Below, in pieces: positions 24,957 through 34,195 of a stretch of DNA of 64,000 nucleotides. This DNA comes from Streptomyces sp. NBC_01445 (GTDB taxonomy: Bacteria > Actinomycetota > Actinomycetes > Streptomycetales > Streptomycetaceae). The stretch covers positions 8,401,001-8,465,000 of the forward strand of contig NZ_CP109485.1 of NCBI RefSeq assembly GCF_035918235.1, in the 5' to 3' direction. How positions within the stretch are numbered: the first letter of the stretch is position 1; every line of letters starts with the position of its first letter. The position numbers and the translations under genes are program-made. The notes below the pieces were generated by a model, which did not search any database, was not told the origin of the DNA, and saw only the letters and a list, made by a program, of their open reading frames with translations.

Positions 24957-25397
24957 TCAGTCGTCCTCGTCGTCCGCCGGCGGGTATGCCTCGTCGATGA
25001 CCCAGTGTTCCCCGCCCTCGGTGGAGATCGCGCAGAGCCGGGACCCGTCCGGTGAGCGGGTGAGGAACTCGATGCCGCCGGAGGGATCCGCGAGCCGGGA
25101 GAGGTCGGTGCCGGCGGTGAGGTAGACGCGGAGCCAGCCCTGGCTCATGCCGGCGGCCGTGAGGAAGGTGCCGTCGGGCGTGACAATGCCCCGCCGGCGG
25201 GCCGTCGACAGCCACAGGTCCTGTGCCCGGCGCAGGGCGTCGTCGTCCCGCTTCGGCACCCGCGCCCACGGCACGGTGTCGATGTGCGCCGTCACCCGGA
25301 AGGCTTCGGTGACCGTCGGGCTCGTCCCGTCGTCAAGGAAGCCCCCGACATCCAGCCCGGCTTGACGGAAGCGATCCGTGATGTCCTCGTTGTTCAC
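24957..25397 (-). CDS. Putative immunity protein of the RHS toxin
   Basis: 146-residue acidic protein, ending in EAYPPADDEDD. It is not assigned to a named immunity family. It lies 15 bases after the RHS toxin stop on the same strand, the classic position of a cognate immunity gene. Visible blocks: EDITDRFRQAGLDVGGFLDD, VTEAFRVTAHIDTVPWARVP and GGIEFLTRSPDGSRLCAIST. The acidic composition would suit binding of the basic, His-rich toxin domain. Function is inferred from position. Confidence 0.7.
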   Translation of the reverse strand: MNNEDITDRFRQAGLDVGGFLDDGTSPTVTEAFRVTAHIDTVPWARVPKRDDDALRRAQDLWLSTARRRGIVTPDGTFLTAAGMSQGWLRVYLTAGTDLSRLADPSGGIEFLTRSPDGSRLCAISTEGGEHWVIDEAYPPADDEDD

Positions 25398-25412
25398 TGT
25401 GGTCCCTGTCGG

Positions 25413-28400
25413 TCAGTTGTTCTTGTGGAAGAAGTGGTGGTCTCCGCCCGGTTTGTCCAACGCGCGATAGCGTTCCATCGTGCTGTAGCCCTCTCGCGTG
25501 TTGTCCCAGCCGAAGTTGACGAGGTCTCGGCTCCGGTCCGCCTCGGTGAAGCCCTTGGGTGCCCCGGCGTGGAAGTGGGGTCCGGCCGGATCGTGAGTGT
25601 GCTCGACGACCACTCTGGAGCCGTCCGGAGTCTCGAACTGCCGGAAGTTGCCCCAGTGGGTGGGGTCCTTCGAGTAGACGTGCCCGGGCATGTGCTTGAG
25701 GGTCTTGTCCCCCATGACCACCCATTCCGCGTCCGGGGTGGCCCCGTAGGGGACGCCGGCCACCTCGAAGGCGGCCCTCTCGGCGTCCTCCCGGCGCTCG
25801 AAGGGGTTGGAATGCTCGCCCTTGGGCGGACACTCCGGCGCGAGCCCGAGCGGGTCCGACCAGGTATGCGGGTTGTCCACGTAAGAGGAGGGGTTGGGTG
25901 CCGGAGTCAGGCCGAGCGGATCGGGTGAGACATAGCGTGCCGTCTCGGGGTCGTAATGGCGGAAGTAGTTGTAGTGCAGCCCGGATTCCGGGTCGAAGTA
26001 CTGCCCGGGGAAACGGAGCGGCGTATACGTGCTGCTGTCACTCGCCCAGGCCGTCGTGCCCCACACGGTGCTGCGCCGGCGCCACGCGATGTCCCCGGAC
26101 TCGTCTATGAGCTCCGTGGGAGTGCCGACCAGGTCGGTGACCATGGCGAAGAACCGCGAGTCGACCTCCTGCGGGGTCATCGGGCGCTCCTCGCCCGGTG
26201 ACCCGGGTGCCAGCACCCGCTCGGTCTGGGTGATGGGCCGTTGCCCGGCGTGGTCCCAGGTGAGGGCGACCGGTCGGGGCAGCTCCGGGGACACCGTCAC
26301 CTGCTCGCAAAGGTTCGTGCCGTCCCAGGTGAACACGGTGCGCTCGATGACGGTCTCGCCGTCGGGTGCCAGACAGGTCTTCGCGCTGCGTCGCCCCAGC
26401 GCGTCGTACGTGTACTGCCACCGCCTGCCGTCAGGGGTGACCGTGGAGACGAGTCGGTCCTCGGGGTCCCACTCGTAGCGCCAGACCTCTGTCGAGCCCG
26501 AGAGGCGGCGCTTGCGGCGCACGGTGACACGGCCCAGCGCGTCGTGCTCGTAGTGAACACGTCCAGCCCGGGTGAGGCGGGTTCCGGAGTACGAGCGCGC
26601 GCCGGTGGCCGCATGGCCGGGATGCTCGTTCGGCCAGGAGGCAGCGGTCAGATTACCCGCGAGATCGTAGGCGTACGACTCCGACCAGCCGTTGCCCTCG
26701 ACGCCGGTCACGCGGCCGATCACGTCCAGCTCGAACCGCTGGGTGCCGGACACGAGATCCTCGACGCCCAGCAGGTGGCCGTCCGCGCGGTAGGTGTACG
26801 CGCGGCGCTGGACGCATCGGCCCTCGCCCGGCGCGGTGACAGACTGCGAGGTGAGGCGGCCCAGCTCGTCGAAGGAGTTGGCCAGTGCGAGGGAGGTCCC
26901 GACGCGGCGACCGATCTCGTGGCCGGCGGCGTCGTACGCGAAGCCCACATCACGCCCCGCGGTCGTCAGCTGCACGCTGCGCCCTGCCACGTCGTAGGTC
27001 CAGGCGGACTCGGCGCCGCTGGGCGTGGTCCTCCCGGTCCGCCTCCCCAACTCGTCGTAGGAATAGCTCAGTACGCGACCGTCGACCGTCTCGGAACGCA
27101 CGCGCCCGAAGCGGTCCCGCAGGATGGCGATCGAGCTGTCCGGCCCGTCGGACCGGGCGAGCCGGCCGGTGAGATCGTAGGCGAAGGTGGTGGCTCCCGC
27201 GGAGGTCTCCTTCCGCACGACCCTGCCGAGCTCGTCGTAGACGTAACGCACCGTTTGGCCAAGGGTGTTGGTCCGGGCCGTCATGCGCCCGGCGGCGTCG
27301 TGCTCGTAGTGGACGCTACGTCCGTCGAAGTCGGTCTGCCGGACCAGCCGCCCGGCGCTGTCGTACTCGTAACTCCAAGTGAGGCCCTGCGGGTTGGTGA
27401 CCTCGGTGAGGCGCAGTTCCGAGTCGTGCGTGAACGTGTACTGCGCTTCGTCCGGCGTCGTGCGTGTGGCCGTCAGGTCGAAGTGCGTGTGGGTGCTTCG
27501 CGTCACGTTGCCGACGGCGTCGGTGTGGGCGGTGCAGTTGCCCTCCCCGTCGTACGACCACGTCTCGGTGCTGCCGTCCGGAGCGGTACGGCTAATGAGC
27601 CGGCCCTCGGTGTTCCATTCCAGGCGGGTCGTCGCCCCGAGCGGGTCCCTGACGGCGACAGGCCGACCGAAGGCATCACGTTCGTACGTGGTGGTCGCAC
27701 CGAGCGGATCCGTGACCTCGACCGGAAGGCCCGCACGATCACAGCGAATTGCTGTGGTGGCGCCGAGCGGGTCGACCACGGAGGTGAGGCGGCCCGCCGC
27801 GTCGTAGGTGAAGTGCGTCGTCGCACCGGCAGGGGTCGTGGCAGTCAGGCGGTTGCCGCGTTCGTCATAGGTCTGGCGCCACGTCGTGCCGTCGGGATTG
27901 GTCACCTTTACCGGCAGGCCGAGCTGGTTGTACTCGGCGTGGGCCTCGCGCCCGTCGGCGCGCACCACGTGGATGAGGTTGCCCGCTTCGTCGTACCGGA
28001 AGGCGGTGACGTTTCCGAGCGGATCGGTGCGGGACAAGAGCCGGTCGAAGCGGTCACGTCGGTAGTGGGTGGTGGCTCCGAGCGGGTCCGTCTCGGCGAT
28101 CACACGGTGCGAGGCATCGACGAGGAATCGCCGGGTGTGGCCCTCGCCGGTCGTCGTCGTGGTGACGCGGTGCCCTGTGCGCGGGTCAGGCTCTGCATAG
28201 GCCAGGCGAAGAGCCATATGGCCTTCCGCTCCGCCTTCGGCCACGCAGCGGTCCCGGTCGTCGTACTCGTAGGTGTACGAGCGGTCGTTGGTGTCGGTCC
28301 AGGAGGTGATGCGGCCGCGCTCGTCGTAGCTGAAGCGCAGCGGGAGCCCGGAGGAGTTGAAGACCTCGGTGAGATGGCCCTCGTCCGAGTAGCCGTACCT

Positions 28401-30176
28401 CTTGATCTCCAGGTTCCCGCGGCCGCCGGCAGCGTCGGCCAGCGCCAGAGCACGGACCCGTCCGCCGGAAACGGCGCACACCAGATGGTGGCCTCCGCTG
28501 GAGGTGATGGTCAGCGGCGTGCCCTCGGAGTCGTACTCAAAGGTGATCCAATTGCCGTTGCGGTCATCGATCTGCTCGATCACCGCCGATCGCTCGCCCC
28601 GGTCGGCGAAGTGCCAGACGCGCCCGGTGCCCGGATCGCTGACCGTGTAACCGTTGTCGACACGGTTCAGTGGGCGACGGGGGCCGTGCGAGGGCAGTAC
28701 GGGCACCCCGGGAGCGGGATGGGGATACACGAGAAGGAGACCGTCCTCGGTGACGAAGACCACCCCTTGCGCGTCGATCTCCAGGCGCTGGTCCAGCGTC
28801 GACGACCAGGAAGGCCCGAACCAACGGCCGAGCTCGTACCCGGACTCGGCGCGACGCGTGAAGGCGAGCGGTAGCGCTCCCGGCAGTTCGACGTCGGTCT
28901 GGGGCAGATACATGAGCCCCGTGGCGAGGTCGACCGGGTCGGTGCCATTGCACTTCTTCTGCCCGTCGGGCTCGGCGTGGCGCTCGGCATCGCGCGTGGC
29001 GCGCCGTACGCCTGTCTCCGCACCTTCTTCCATTCCCTTCTTGAGCCCCAGGCGCAGGCCACCGCGGGCGAGTCCGGCGCCCTTGGTGCCGATGAGCTCG
29101 GGAAGGAGGCGCCCCACGAACTCGGAGGGGTCCTTCTTGAAGCCGTCGACGGCGGCGGTGACGATGCGTTCGGGGTGCGCGGCGGTGGAGACGAGGCCGG
29201 AGAGCGTCATGGAGACGTTCTGCATGTACGCGGCCGGGTGCGTGAGGTTGTAGGGGTCGGTGGGGTTCAGGCCGCGGGCGAAGTTGAGCAGTCCCGCAGT
29301 GCCTTTGAGGGCGCCGCCGACGACGTGGGTGAGTTCCGTGTTGTAGGCCTGGTAGCCGTCTACCAGGTCGTTGCCGAGGCGGTCGAGCGGCGGCGGCTCG
29401 GCGGGAGCGTGTGCGAGGGCCGCCTTGACCTTGCCCTGGGCGTCGGAGGCCGCGGTGTTGCGCTGCTTGCGCGCCTCGGCGAGCGTCTCGTGGGCCTTGT
29501 CGATGTCGGCCTTGCCGGGGTCCTGGAACGGCTCGGGCTTCGCGCCGGGGTCCTCGTTCGCCTTGATCTTGGCGTTGTAGGCGTCGACTTTCTTGTTGTA
29601 GGCGTCAACCGCGTCCTTGGACGCCTGCTGCCCCTTCTTGTACAGCTCTACGGCTTCCATGGCCTTGCCCTGCGCCCACTTGACCGTGTCCGCGTACGCG
29701 TCCAGCGCGCCGGCCGCCTTGTCGCACGCGTCGGACGCCTGGGCCCACTTGGTCGGGTGCACGCCGAACTTCTTGCGGAACGCGTCACCGCCCTCGCCCG
29801 CCCACCCGGACGAGTCGACCTTCTTCATCCCCTGTGAGACATGGTCGAACGCGGTGTGGAAGTCCTTGAGATGCTTCGAGGACTCGCGGATCTTGTCCGG
29901 GTTGCCGTGGACGAGCTCGTTGGCCTCCTCGGTCTGTCCGAGCTGCTGCTCGCCGGGCGTGGCACCCAGATCCGAGGCGACGTCGTCGCCCCAGTCCTCC
30001 ACCGCGTCCGCGGCACCGTGCAGACCGACGTAGTCCAGCCCGTCGCCGACCTTGTTCGTCGCGTAGTCGACGCCCTCGCCGACCTTCTTCTTGCCCTCGT
30101 CGATGAGGTCCTCGCCGGCCGAAAGCCCTTTGTTGATACCGCCCTTGACGCCGTCGACGATGTCGCCGAGCCCCAT
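25413..30176 (-). CDS. RHS repeat polymorphic toxin with WXG-like N-terminus and HNH/EndoVII-like C-terminal domain
   Basis: 1587 residues. About 1-60 is a Gly/Lys-rich leader (MGLGDIVDGVKGGINKGLSA). About 95-260 is a helical WXG100/LXG-like region including SSGWAGEGGDAFRKKFGV, suggesting type VII-type export. Near 410 the DUF6531 start of the RHS cage appears (DPVDLATGLMYLPQTDVELP). Dozens of YD repeats follow (YDERGRITSW, YDAAGRLTSVVDPLGATT). The core ends with the conserved RYVSPDPLGL and DPLGLAPE at about 1448. The last 139 residues are the variable toxin tip, with GVPYGATPDAEW, FETPDGSRVVVEHTHDPAG, PHFHAG and terminal DHHFFHKNN. Its pattern suggests an HNH/endonuclease-VII-fold nuclease, not proven. 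The start overlaps the preceding gene's stop by one base. Confidence 0.9.
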   Translation of the reverse strand: MGLGDIVDGVKGGINKGLSAGEDLIDEGKKKVGEGVDYATNKVGDGLDYVGLHGAADAVEDWGDDVASDLGATPGEQQLGQTEEANELVHGNPDKIRESSKHLKDFHTAFDHVSQGMKKVDSSGWAGEGGDAFRKKFGVHPTKWAQASDACDKAAGALDAYADTVKWAQGKAMEAVELYKKGQQASKDAVDAYNKKVDAYNAKIKANEDPGAKPEPFQDPGKADIDKAHETLAEARKQRNTAASDAQGKVKAALAHAPAEPPPLDRLGNDLVDGYQAYNTELTHVVGGALKGTAGLLNFARGLNPTDPYNLTHPAAYMQNVSMTLSGLVSTAAHPERIVTAAVDGFKKDPSEFVGRLLPELIGTKGAGLARGGLRLGLKKGMEEGAETGVRRATRDAERHAEPDGQKKCNGTDPVDLATGLMYLPQTDVELPGALPLAFTRRAESGYELGRWFGPSWSSTLDQRLEIDAQGVVFVTEDGLLLVYPHPAPGVPVLPSHGPRRPLNRVDNGYTVSDPGTGRVWHFADRGERSAVIEQIDDRNGNWITFEYDSEGTPLTITSSGGHHLVCAVSGGRVRALALADAAGGRGNLEIKRYGYSDEGHLTEVFNSSGLPLRFSYDERGRITSWTDTNDRSYTYEYDDRDRCVAEGGAEGHMALRLAYAEPDPRTGHRVTTTTTGEGHTRRFLVDASHRVIAETDPLGATTHYRRDRFDRLLSRTDPLGNVTAFRYDEAGNLIHVVRADGREAHAEYNQLGLPVKVTNPDGTTWRQTYDERGNRLTATTPAGATTHFTYDAAGRLTSVVDPLGATTAIRCDRAGLPVEVTDPLGATTTYERDAFGRPVAVRDPLGATTRLEWNTEGRLISRTAPDGSTETWSYDGEGNCTAHTDAVGNVTRSTHTHFDLTATRTTPDEAQYTFTHDSELRLTEVTNPQGLTWSYEYDSAGRLVRQTDFDGRSVHYEHDAAGRMTARTNTLGQTVRYVYDELGRVVRKETSAGATTFAYDLTGRLARSDGPDSSIAILRDRFGRVRSETVDGRVLSYSYDELGRRTGRTTPSGAESAWTYDVAGRSVQLTTAGRDVGFAYDAAGHEIGRRVGTSLALANSFDELGRLTSQSVTAPGEGRCVQRRAYTYRADGHLLGVEDLVSGTQRFELDVIGRVTGVEGNGWSESYAYDLAGNLTAASWPNEHPGHAATGARSYSGTRLTRAGRVHYEHDALGRVTVRRKRRLSGSTEVWRYEWDPEDRLVSTVTPDGRRWQYTYDALGRRSAKTCLAPDGETVIERTVFTWDGTNLCEQVTVSPELPRPVALTWDHAGQRPITQTERVLAPGSPGEERPMTPQEVDSRFFAMVTDLVGTPTELIDESGDIAWRRRSTVWGTTAWASDSSTYTPLRFPGQYFDPESGLHYNYFRHYDPETARYVSPDPLGLTPAPNPSSYVDNPHTWSDPLGLAPECPPKGEHSNPFERREDAERAAFEVAGVPYGATPDAEWVVMGDKTLKHMPGHVYSKDPTHWGNFRQFETPDGSRVVVEHTHDPAGPHFHAGAPKGFTEADRSRDLVNFGWDNTREGYSTMERYRALDKPGGDHHFFHKNN

Positions 30177-30868
30177 CAGCCCTCGCCCCCGCCCTGCTGC
30201 TGTCCGGCGGCCTTCGCCCGCTCCTCGGGCGACGGGCCGAAGGTGTCGTCGAGCATCTGGTCGTAGTCGTCGTCGGAGACCCCGAGGGCGTTGTGCAGGT
30301 TCTCCGGGTTGAGGCCCGCGGGGCCCAGCGTGTGCGACGTCATGACGTCTCGGCCCGCGTCCTTCCAGCCCTGGCCGCTGTTGGCGAGCGCCTGGTCGAA
30401 GGACTCCTTGCTGTAGTCCACGCCGCCGTACGCGCCCGACGTGGCGATGTCCTTCCAGCCCTTCTGGGTGACCTCTTCCTCGGTGGCGTACGGGTTGCCG
30501 ATCGCGGAGTTCGCGACGACCTTGAACGATCCCTCGACATACTGCTCGGTCTCGTAATAGGTGCCGGCGGACAGGCCGGTCTTCACCGCGAATCCGTTGC
30601 CCTCGTTCACCAGCGAGCGCACGCCCCACTCCCAGCGCTCGCAGAACGACTTGAACTCCCCGGTCAGCCCTTCGTGCCCCAACTCCAGGCCGGACAGGGC
30701 GATGTCCCCGAAGCCGCGCCCGGCCCCGGCCTCACCCACCATGCCGAGCTCCTTCAGCTCGGCCAGGGCCTCGGTCAGGCCCTTGGCGATCAGATCCAGG
30801 CCGCCGGTCTTGAGGTCCTGGCCGCCGCCCGCACCGCCACCGCCACCGCCGCCTCCGTCGCCGGTCAT
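30176..30868 (-). CDS. WXG-like helper protein upstream of RHS toxin
   Basis: 230 residues, not matched to a named family with certainty. A Gly-rich N-terminus (MTGDGGGGGGGG) is followed by helices including GLELGHEGLTGEFKSFCERW and EWGVRSLVNEGNGFAVKTGL, with a W-rich pattern like WXG100-superfamily proteins found before RHS toxins in Streptomyces. Later blocks are YYETEQYVEGSFKVVANS and a C-terminal DDDYDQMLDDTFGPSPEERA. The stop overlaps the RHS start by one base and the start overlaps the SseB gene by 4 bases, so the three form one coupled unit. It is probably an export partner or chaperone of the toxin. Confidence 0.7.
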   Translation of the reverse strand: MTGDGGGGGGGGAGGGQDLKTGGLDLIAKGLTEALAELKELGMVGEAGAGRGFGDIALSGLELGHEGLTGEFKSFCERWEWGVRSLVNEGNGFAVKTGLSAGTYYETEQYVEGSFKVVANSAIGNPYATEEEVTQKGWKDIATSGAYGGVDYSKESFDQALANSGQGWKDAGRDVMTSHTLGPAGLNPENLHNALGVSDDDYDQMLDDTFGPSPEERAKAAGQQQGGGEG

Positions 30869-31485
30869 GAGCTGCCCCTCTCGCCCTCGTCACGGTCGAC
30901 CGCCGCCTCGTCCGGCACGATGCCCCGAACCGGCGGAAACACCATGCCGTCCGGCCCGTCCGCACAGTCAAGTGCTACCCCACACGGCACTCCGGCCGCG
31001 GGTACTGCCACGTCCAGCAGCTTCGCGCCCAGAATCGTCCGGTAAGTCCACTCGCGCGCGAACTCGCCCCGGGCCTGGGCATACCGGGCCAGTGCCTGCT
31101 CGTCGGAGAAGGCGAGGATGAAGCGGATGCCGTTGAAGTCCGCGGTCAGCAGCCCCGGTTCGCCGTCCGGGCCGCCCTCGTCGCCGAGCGGGACCAGCAC
31201 CGCCGTCCGCCGGAACTCGCCCAGCAACGCGGCGAACGCCCGCCTGCGTGCCTCCGCTTCGGGATCGTCGGCCACCGGATCCGCGACGACGGGCTCTGCG
31301 CTCCGGGCGATCTGTTTCGGATCCGGCTGCGGATCCGGCTGCGGATCCGGCTGTGGGGGCGAAGGCGGGGGTGAGGGCGTCACCGGCGCTTCGGCGGCAG
31401 GCGCGCCGCTCATCTCCGCGTAGTCGGCGAGTCGTGACCTTGGTGTCTGCGGCGGTTCGTCCACCGCGCCCCCGTACTCAGACAT
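30865..31485 (-). CDS. SseB family protein
   Basis: 206 residues. A Pro/Asp-rich N-terminal linker contains three PQPD repeats. About residues 80-200 is an SseB-like domain: RRRAFAALLGEFRRTAVLVP, GGPDGEPGLLTADFNGIRFI, LAFSDEQALARYAQ, and WTYRTILGAKLLDVAVPAAG. SseB domains occur in Streptomyces beside WXG/type VII substrates and in enterobacterial secretion; the role is unclear. It is the first gene of the toxin unit, overlapping the next by 4 bases. The ATG at 31485 lacks a strong ribosome site; ATGs at 31494 and 31497 are alternatives. Confidence 0.75.
   Translation of the reverse strand: MSEYGGAVDEPPQTPRSRLADYAEMSGAPAAEAPVTPSPPPSPPQPDPQPDPQPDPKQIARSAEPVVADPVADDPEAEARRRAFAALLGEFRRTAVLVPLGDEGGPDGEPGLLTADFNGIRFILAFSDEQALARYAQARGEFAREWTYRTILGAKLLDVAVPAAGVPCGVALDCADGPDGMVFPPVRGIVPDEAAVDRDEGERGSS
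31319..31354. repeat. Three 12-bp tandem repeats in the SseB-family gene
   Basis: GGATCCGGCTGC occurs three times in a row (the last ends in T). On the minus strand it encodes repeated Gln-Pro-Asp-Pro in the linker of the SseB-like protein, so copy number can change without breaking the frame. Confidence 0.85.
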
Positions 31486-31647
31486 ACCGTGCATCATCAC
31501 AAGCGCACGTCGCCTGCCGCAATGCGCCTGCGTCACACCCCTGTCACAGCATCCTCCGACCGGCTCGAGCGGGCACGGTCGCTGAGCGGTCCGAGCGCGT
31601 GACGCCGAGTCAGCAGGGCGACGGATTGTTCGAGCGGAGTCCCGCTG

Positions 31648-31698
31648 ACACGAACAAGGATAAACCGGGGCGCGAGGCCGGTTTGTCCTTGTTCGTGT
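31648..31698 (-). terminator. Strong 21-bp hairpin between the Old Yellow Enzyme gene and the SseB gene
   Basis: Arms 31648-31668 and 31678-31698 pair over 21 bp with one G-U wobble; the loop is GGCGCGAGG. It lies 42 bases beyond the stop of the leftward oxidoreductase gene, fitting a terminator that isolates the toxin locus downstream. Confidence 0.8.
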
Positions 31699-31739
31699 GA
31701 GGGTGCCGTGGAGGACGGCCGCAGGAGTGGAGGCAGGCC

Positions 31740-32870
31740 CTAGCTCAGGGTCTTGAGCGCTGCTGCCGCGTCGTACGGCTTCAGCTCGTCGAAGCGGCCC
31801 TCCAGGACCTTCGCCGCCCACTCCGGGTCCTGGAGCAGGGCGCGGCCGACGGCGACCATGTCGAACTCGTCGCGCTCCAGGCGGTCGAGGAGGTCGTCGA
31901 TGCCCTTGACCGCGGAGCCCTCGCCCATGAAGGCGCGGATGAAGTCGCCGTCGAGGCCGACGGAGCCGACCGTGATGGTGGGCTTGCCGGTGAGCTTCTT
32001 GGTCCAGCCCGCCAGGTTCAGGTCCGAGCCGTCGAACTCCGGGTTCCAGTAGCGGCGGGTGGAGGCGTGGAAGGCGTCGACGCCGGCCGCGGCGAGCGGG
32101 CTGAGGATCGCCTCGAGCTCCTCAGGGGTCTCGGCGAGCCGCGCCTCGTAGGCCTCCTGCTTCCACTGCGAGTAGCGGAAGATCACCGGGAATCCGGGGG
32201 AGACGTTCTCGCGGATCGCGGCGACGATCTCGGCGGCGAACTTCGTGCGGGCCACGGCGTCGCCGCCGTAGCCGTCGGTACGGCGGTTGGTCCCGGCCCA
32301 GAGGAACTGGTCGAGCAGGTATCCGTGGGCGCCGTGCACCTCGACGCCGTCGAAGCCGATGCGCTCCGCGTCCTTGGCGGCCTGCGCGAACGCGCCGATG
32401 ACGTCGTCCAGGTCACCCTGTGTCATCGCCTTGCCCGTGCCCTCGGTGCCGTCGATGCGAAGGCCCGAGGGGCCGACGGCCGGGGCCTCGGCGAAGGGCG
32501 GCTTGCCCTGCTGGCGCACCATGCCGATGTGCCAGAGCTGCGGCACGATCGTGCCGCCCGCCGCGTGCACGTCCTCGGCGACCTTCGCCCAGCCGGCCAG
32601 CTGCTCCTCGCCGTGGAAGCGCGGCACCCGGTCGCTCTCGCCGGCCGAGTCGTGGCCGACGTAGGTCCCCTCGGTGACGATCAGGCCCACGCCCGCGGCG
32701 GCGCGGCGGGAGTAGTAGGACCGAACGTCCTCACCCGGGATGCCGTTCGGCGAGAACATGCGCGTCATGGGCGCCATCGCGATGCGGTTCGGGACTTTCA
32801 GACCGTTCAGTGCGACAGGGCGGGACAGGATCTCGGCAGCGCGGGAAACAGGCGACGCGGCGTCAGTCAC
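31740..32870 (-). CDS. NADH:flavin oxidoreductase (Old Yellow Enzyme family)
   Basis: 376-residue FMN-dependent TIM barrel. Seen: LKVPNRIAMAPMTRMFSPNG, IVPQLWHIGM, GFDGVEVHGAHGYLLDQFLW, GTNRRTDGYGG and the late DMVAVGRALLQDPEWAAKVL. The conserved His of the substrate site is in VEVHGAH. The family reduces activated C=C bonds with NAD(P)H; the natural substrate is unknown. The GTG at 32870 has GGAG 10 bases upstream. It is divergent from a zinc-free quinone-oxidoreductase-like gene at 33238, and the two may share a promoter region. Confidence 0.9.
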   Translation of the reverse strand: MTDAASPVSRAAEILSRPVALNGLKVPNRIAMAPMTRMFSPNGIPGEDVRSYYSRRAAAGVGLIVTEGTYVGHDSAGESDRVPRFHGEEQLAGWAKVAEDVHAAGGTIVPQLWHIGMVRQQGKPPFAEAPAVGPSGLRIDGTEGTGKAMTQGDLDDVIGAFAQAAKDAERIGFDGVEVHGAHGYLLDQFLWAGTNRRTDGYGGDAVARTKFAAEIVAAIRENVSPGFPVIFRYSQWKQEAYEARLAETPEELEAILSPLAAAGVDAFHASTRRYWNPEFDGSDLNLAGWTKKLTGKPTITVGSVGLDGDFIRAFMGEGSAVKGIDDLLDRLERDEFDMVAVGRALLQDPEWAAKVLEGRFDELKPYDAAAALKTLS

Positions 32871-33237
32871 AGAGGGCTCCTCATAGGTACCAGTCGGTAT
32901 GTGCACAAGCATGCAATCCGCGTGTGCCAACCGTTCCGGCCTCCATGGCATTCCGGAGGTCAGCCTCGTCCTCATGTGATCCGGGCCACGGCTTTGGGGT
33001 CCACGGGTGGCCGACGGCACCGGAAGTCTGCCGCAGCACGCCGGCCGGCGGTGCGATTGTCCCTCTGGGGAGGACATGCCCGAGGGTCCCGGTCAACGAG
33101 ACGCTGGGACATGTAGACGAGACGGAAGGCTATTCAGCGGCTCGTTCGATCTCCCTATGGTTCAGGACATCGAGCAGGGTGCCGGGCCGGATCCGGGGTC
33201 GGTGTCCTCAACTCCAGCTGAAACAGGGAGAGTTACC
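32871..33237. other. Divergent promoter region between two oxidoreductase genes
   Basis: 367 bases. The only symmetric element noticed is TACC-AGTC-GGTA at 32888-32899, close to the Old Yellow Enzyme start, resembling a TetR-type half-site pair. No gene is seen; the open frames here lack motifs. Confidence 0.5.
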
Positions 33238-34161
33238 GTGCGTGCAGTGATTCAGAAGTCCTTCGGTGGTCCCGAGGTTCTCGAGGTCGTCGAGACGCAG
33301 CGGCCGAAGCCGCTCTCCGGTGAGGTCCTCGTCAAGGTGCACGCCAGCGCGGTCAACCCGGTGGACGTGGCCGCCAGGTCCGGCGCCTTCCCGCTGCTCG
33401 GCGAGCCCCCGTTCGGCGTCGGCTGGGACATCTCCGGGGTCGTCGAGGAGGCCGCCCCCGGCAGCCGGTTCGCCGTGGGCGACGAGGTCTACGGGATGCC
33501 GTTCTTCCCCCGCGCCGCCACCGGTTACGCCGAGTACGTCGCGGCCCCGTCCCGCCAGCTGGCCCGTAAGCCCGCGTCGGTCGACCACGTGCACGCCGCC
33601 GCGATCCCCCTCGCCGCGCTCACCGCGTGGCAGGGCCTCGTGCAGGCCGCCGGCGTGAAGGAGGGCGACCGGGTCCTGATCCAGCGGGCGGCAGGCGGTG
33701 TCGGCCACTTCGCCGTGCAGATCGCCAAGGCGCGGGGCGCCCATGTGACCGCCACGGCCAGTGCGGCCCGGCACGACTTCCTCCGCGGCCTCGGCGCCGA
33801 CGAGCTCATCGACTACCGGACCGCCGAATTCACCGACGTCGTCAAGGACGCCGACATCGTCCTCGACTCGCTGGCCCAGGGTGATCGGTCCCTCGGCGCG
33901 CTGCGTCCCGGCGGCGTGCTCATCAGCATCCTGGAGCACGGTGACCCGGAGCTCGCCGCGCGGGTGGAGGCGGCCGGGCGGCGTTTCGCCGGCATCTCGG
34001 TCGAGCCGGACTACGCCGCGCTCGAGGCGATCGCCGAACTCGTCGACGCGGGCGCGATCCGTCCGCACGTCGAGGAGACGTTCCCGCTGGCGGAGGCGGG
34101 CAAGGCGCACGAGCTGGTCGCCTCGGGGCATGTACAGGGCAAGATTGTCCTGACGGTCTGA
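33238..34161 (+). CDS. NADP-dependent quinone oxidoreductase-like protein
   Basis: 307-residue medium-chain dehydrogenase of the zinc-free quinone oxidoreductase group. N-terminal part: GEVLVKVHASAVNPVDVAAR, then GWDISGVVEEAAPG. The nucleotide fold motif GDRVLIQRAAGGVGHFAVQI replaces a classic zinc site; no structural cysteine cluster is present. The family reduces quinones or enones with NADPH. The GTG at 33238 follows GGGAG at good spacing. The AraC gene follows 34 bases later on the same strand and may be co-transcribed. Confidence 0.88.
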   Translation: MRAVIQKSFGGPEVLEVVETQRPKPLSGEVLVKVHASAVNPVDVAARSGAFPLLGEPPFGVGWDISGVVEEAAPGSRFAVGDEVYGMPFFPRAATGYAEYVAAPSRQLARKPASVDHVHAAAIPLAALTAWQGLVQAAGVKEGDRVLIQRAAGGVGHFAVQIAKARGAHVTATASAARHDFLRGLGADELIDYRTAEFTDVVKDADIVLDSLAQGDRSLGALRPGGVLISILEHGDPELAARVEAAGRRFAGISVEPDYAALEAIAELVDAGAIRPHVEETFPLAEAGKAHELVASGHVQGKIVLTV

Positions 34162-34195
34162 CCGGGACGGGCCGCACCAGGGAGGGCGAGGCCGG

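Noticed and set aside
31640..31700. A fourth yjbQ-like tail, because one frame reads DTNKDKPGREAGLSLFV
   Set aside because: The likeness is limited to a few residues, and the stretch is fully explained by a 21-bp terminator hairpin whose arms encode it.
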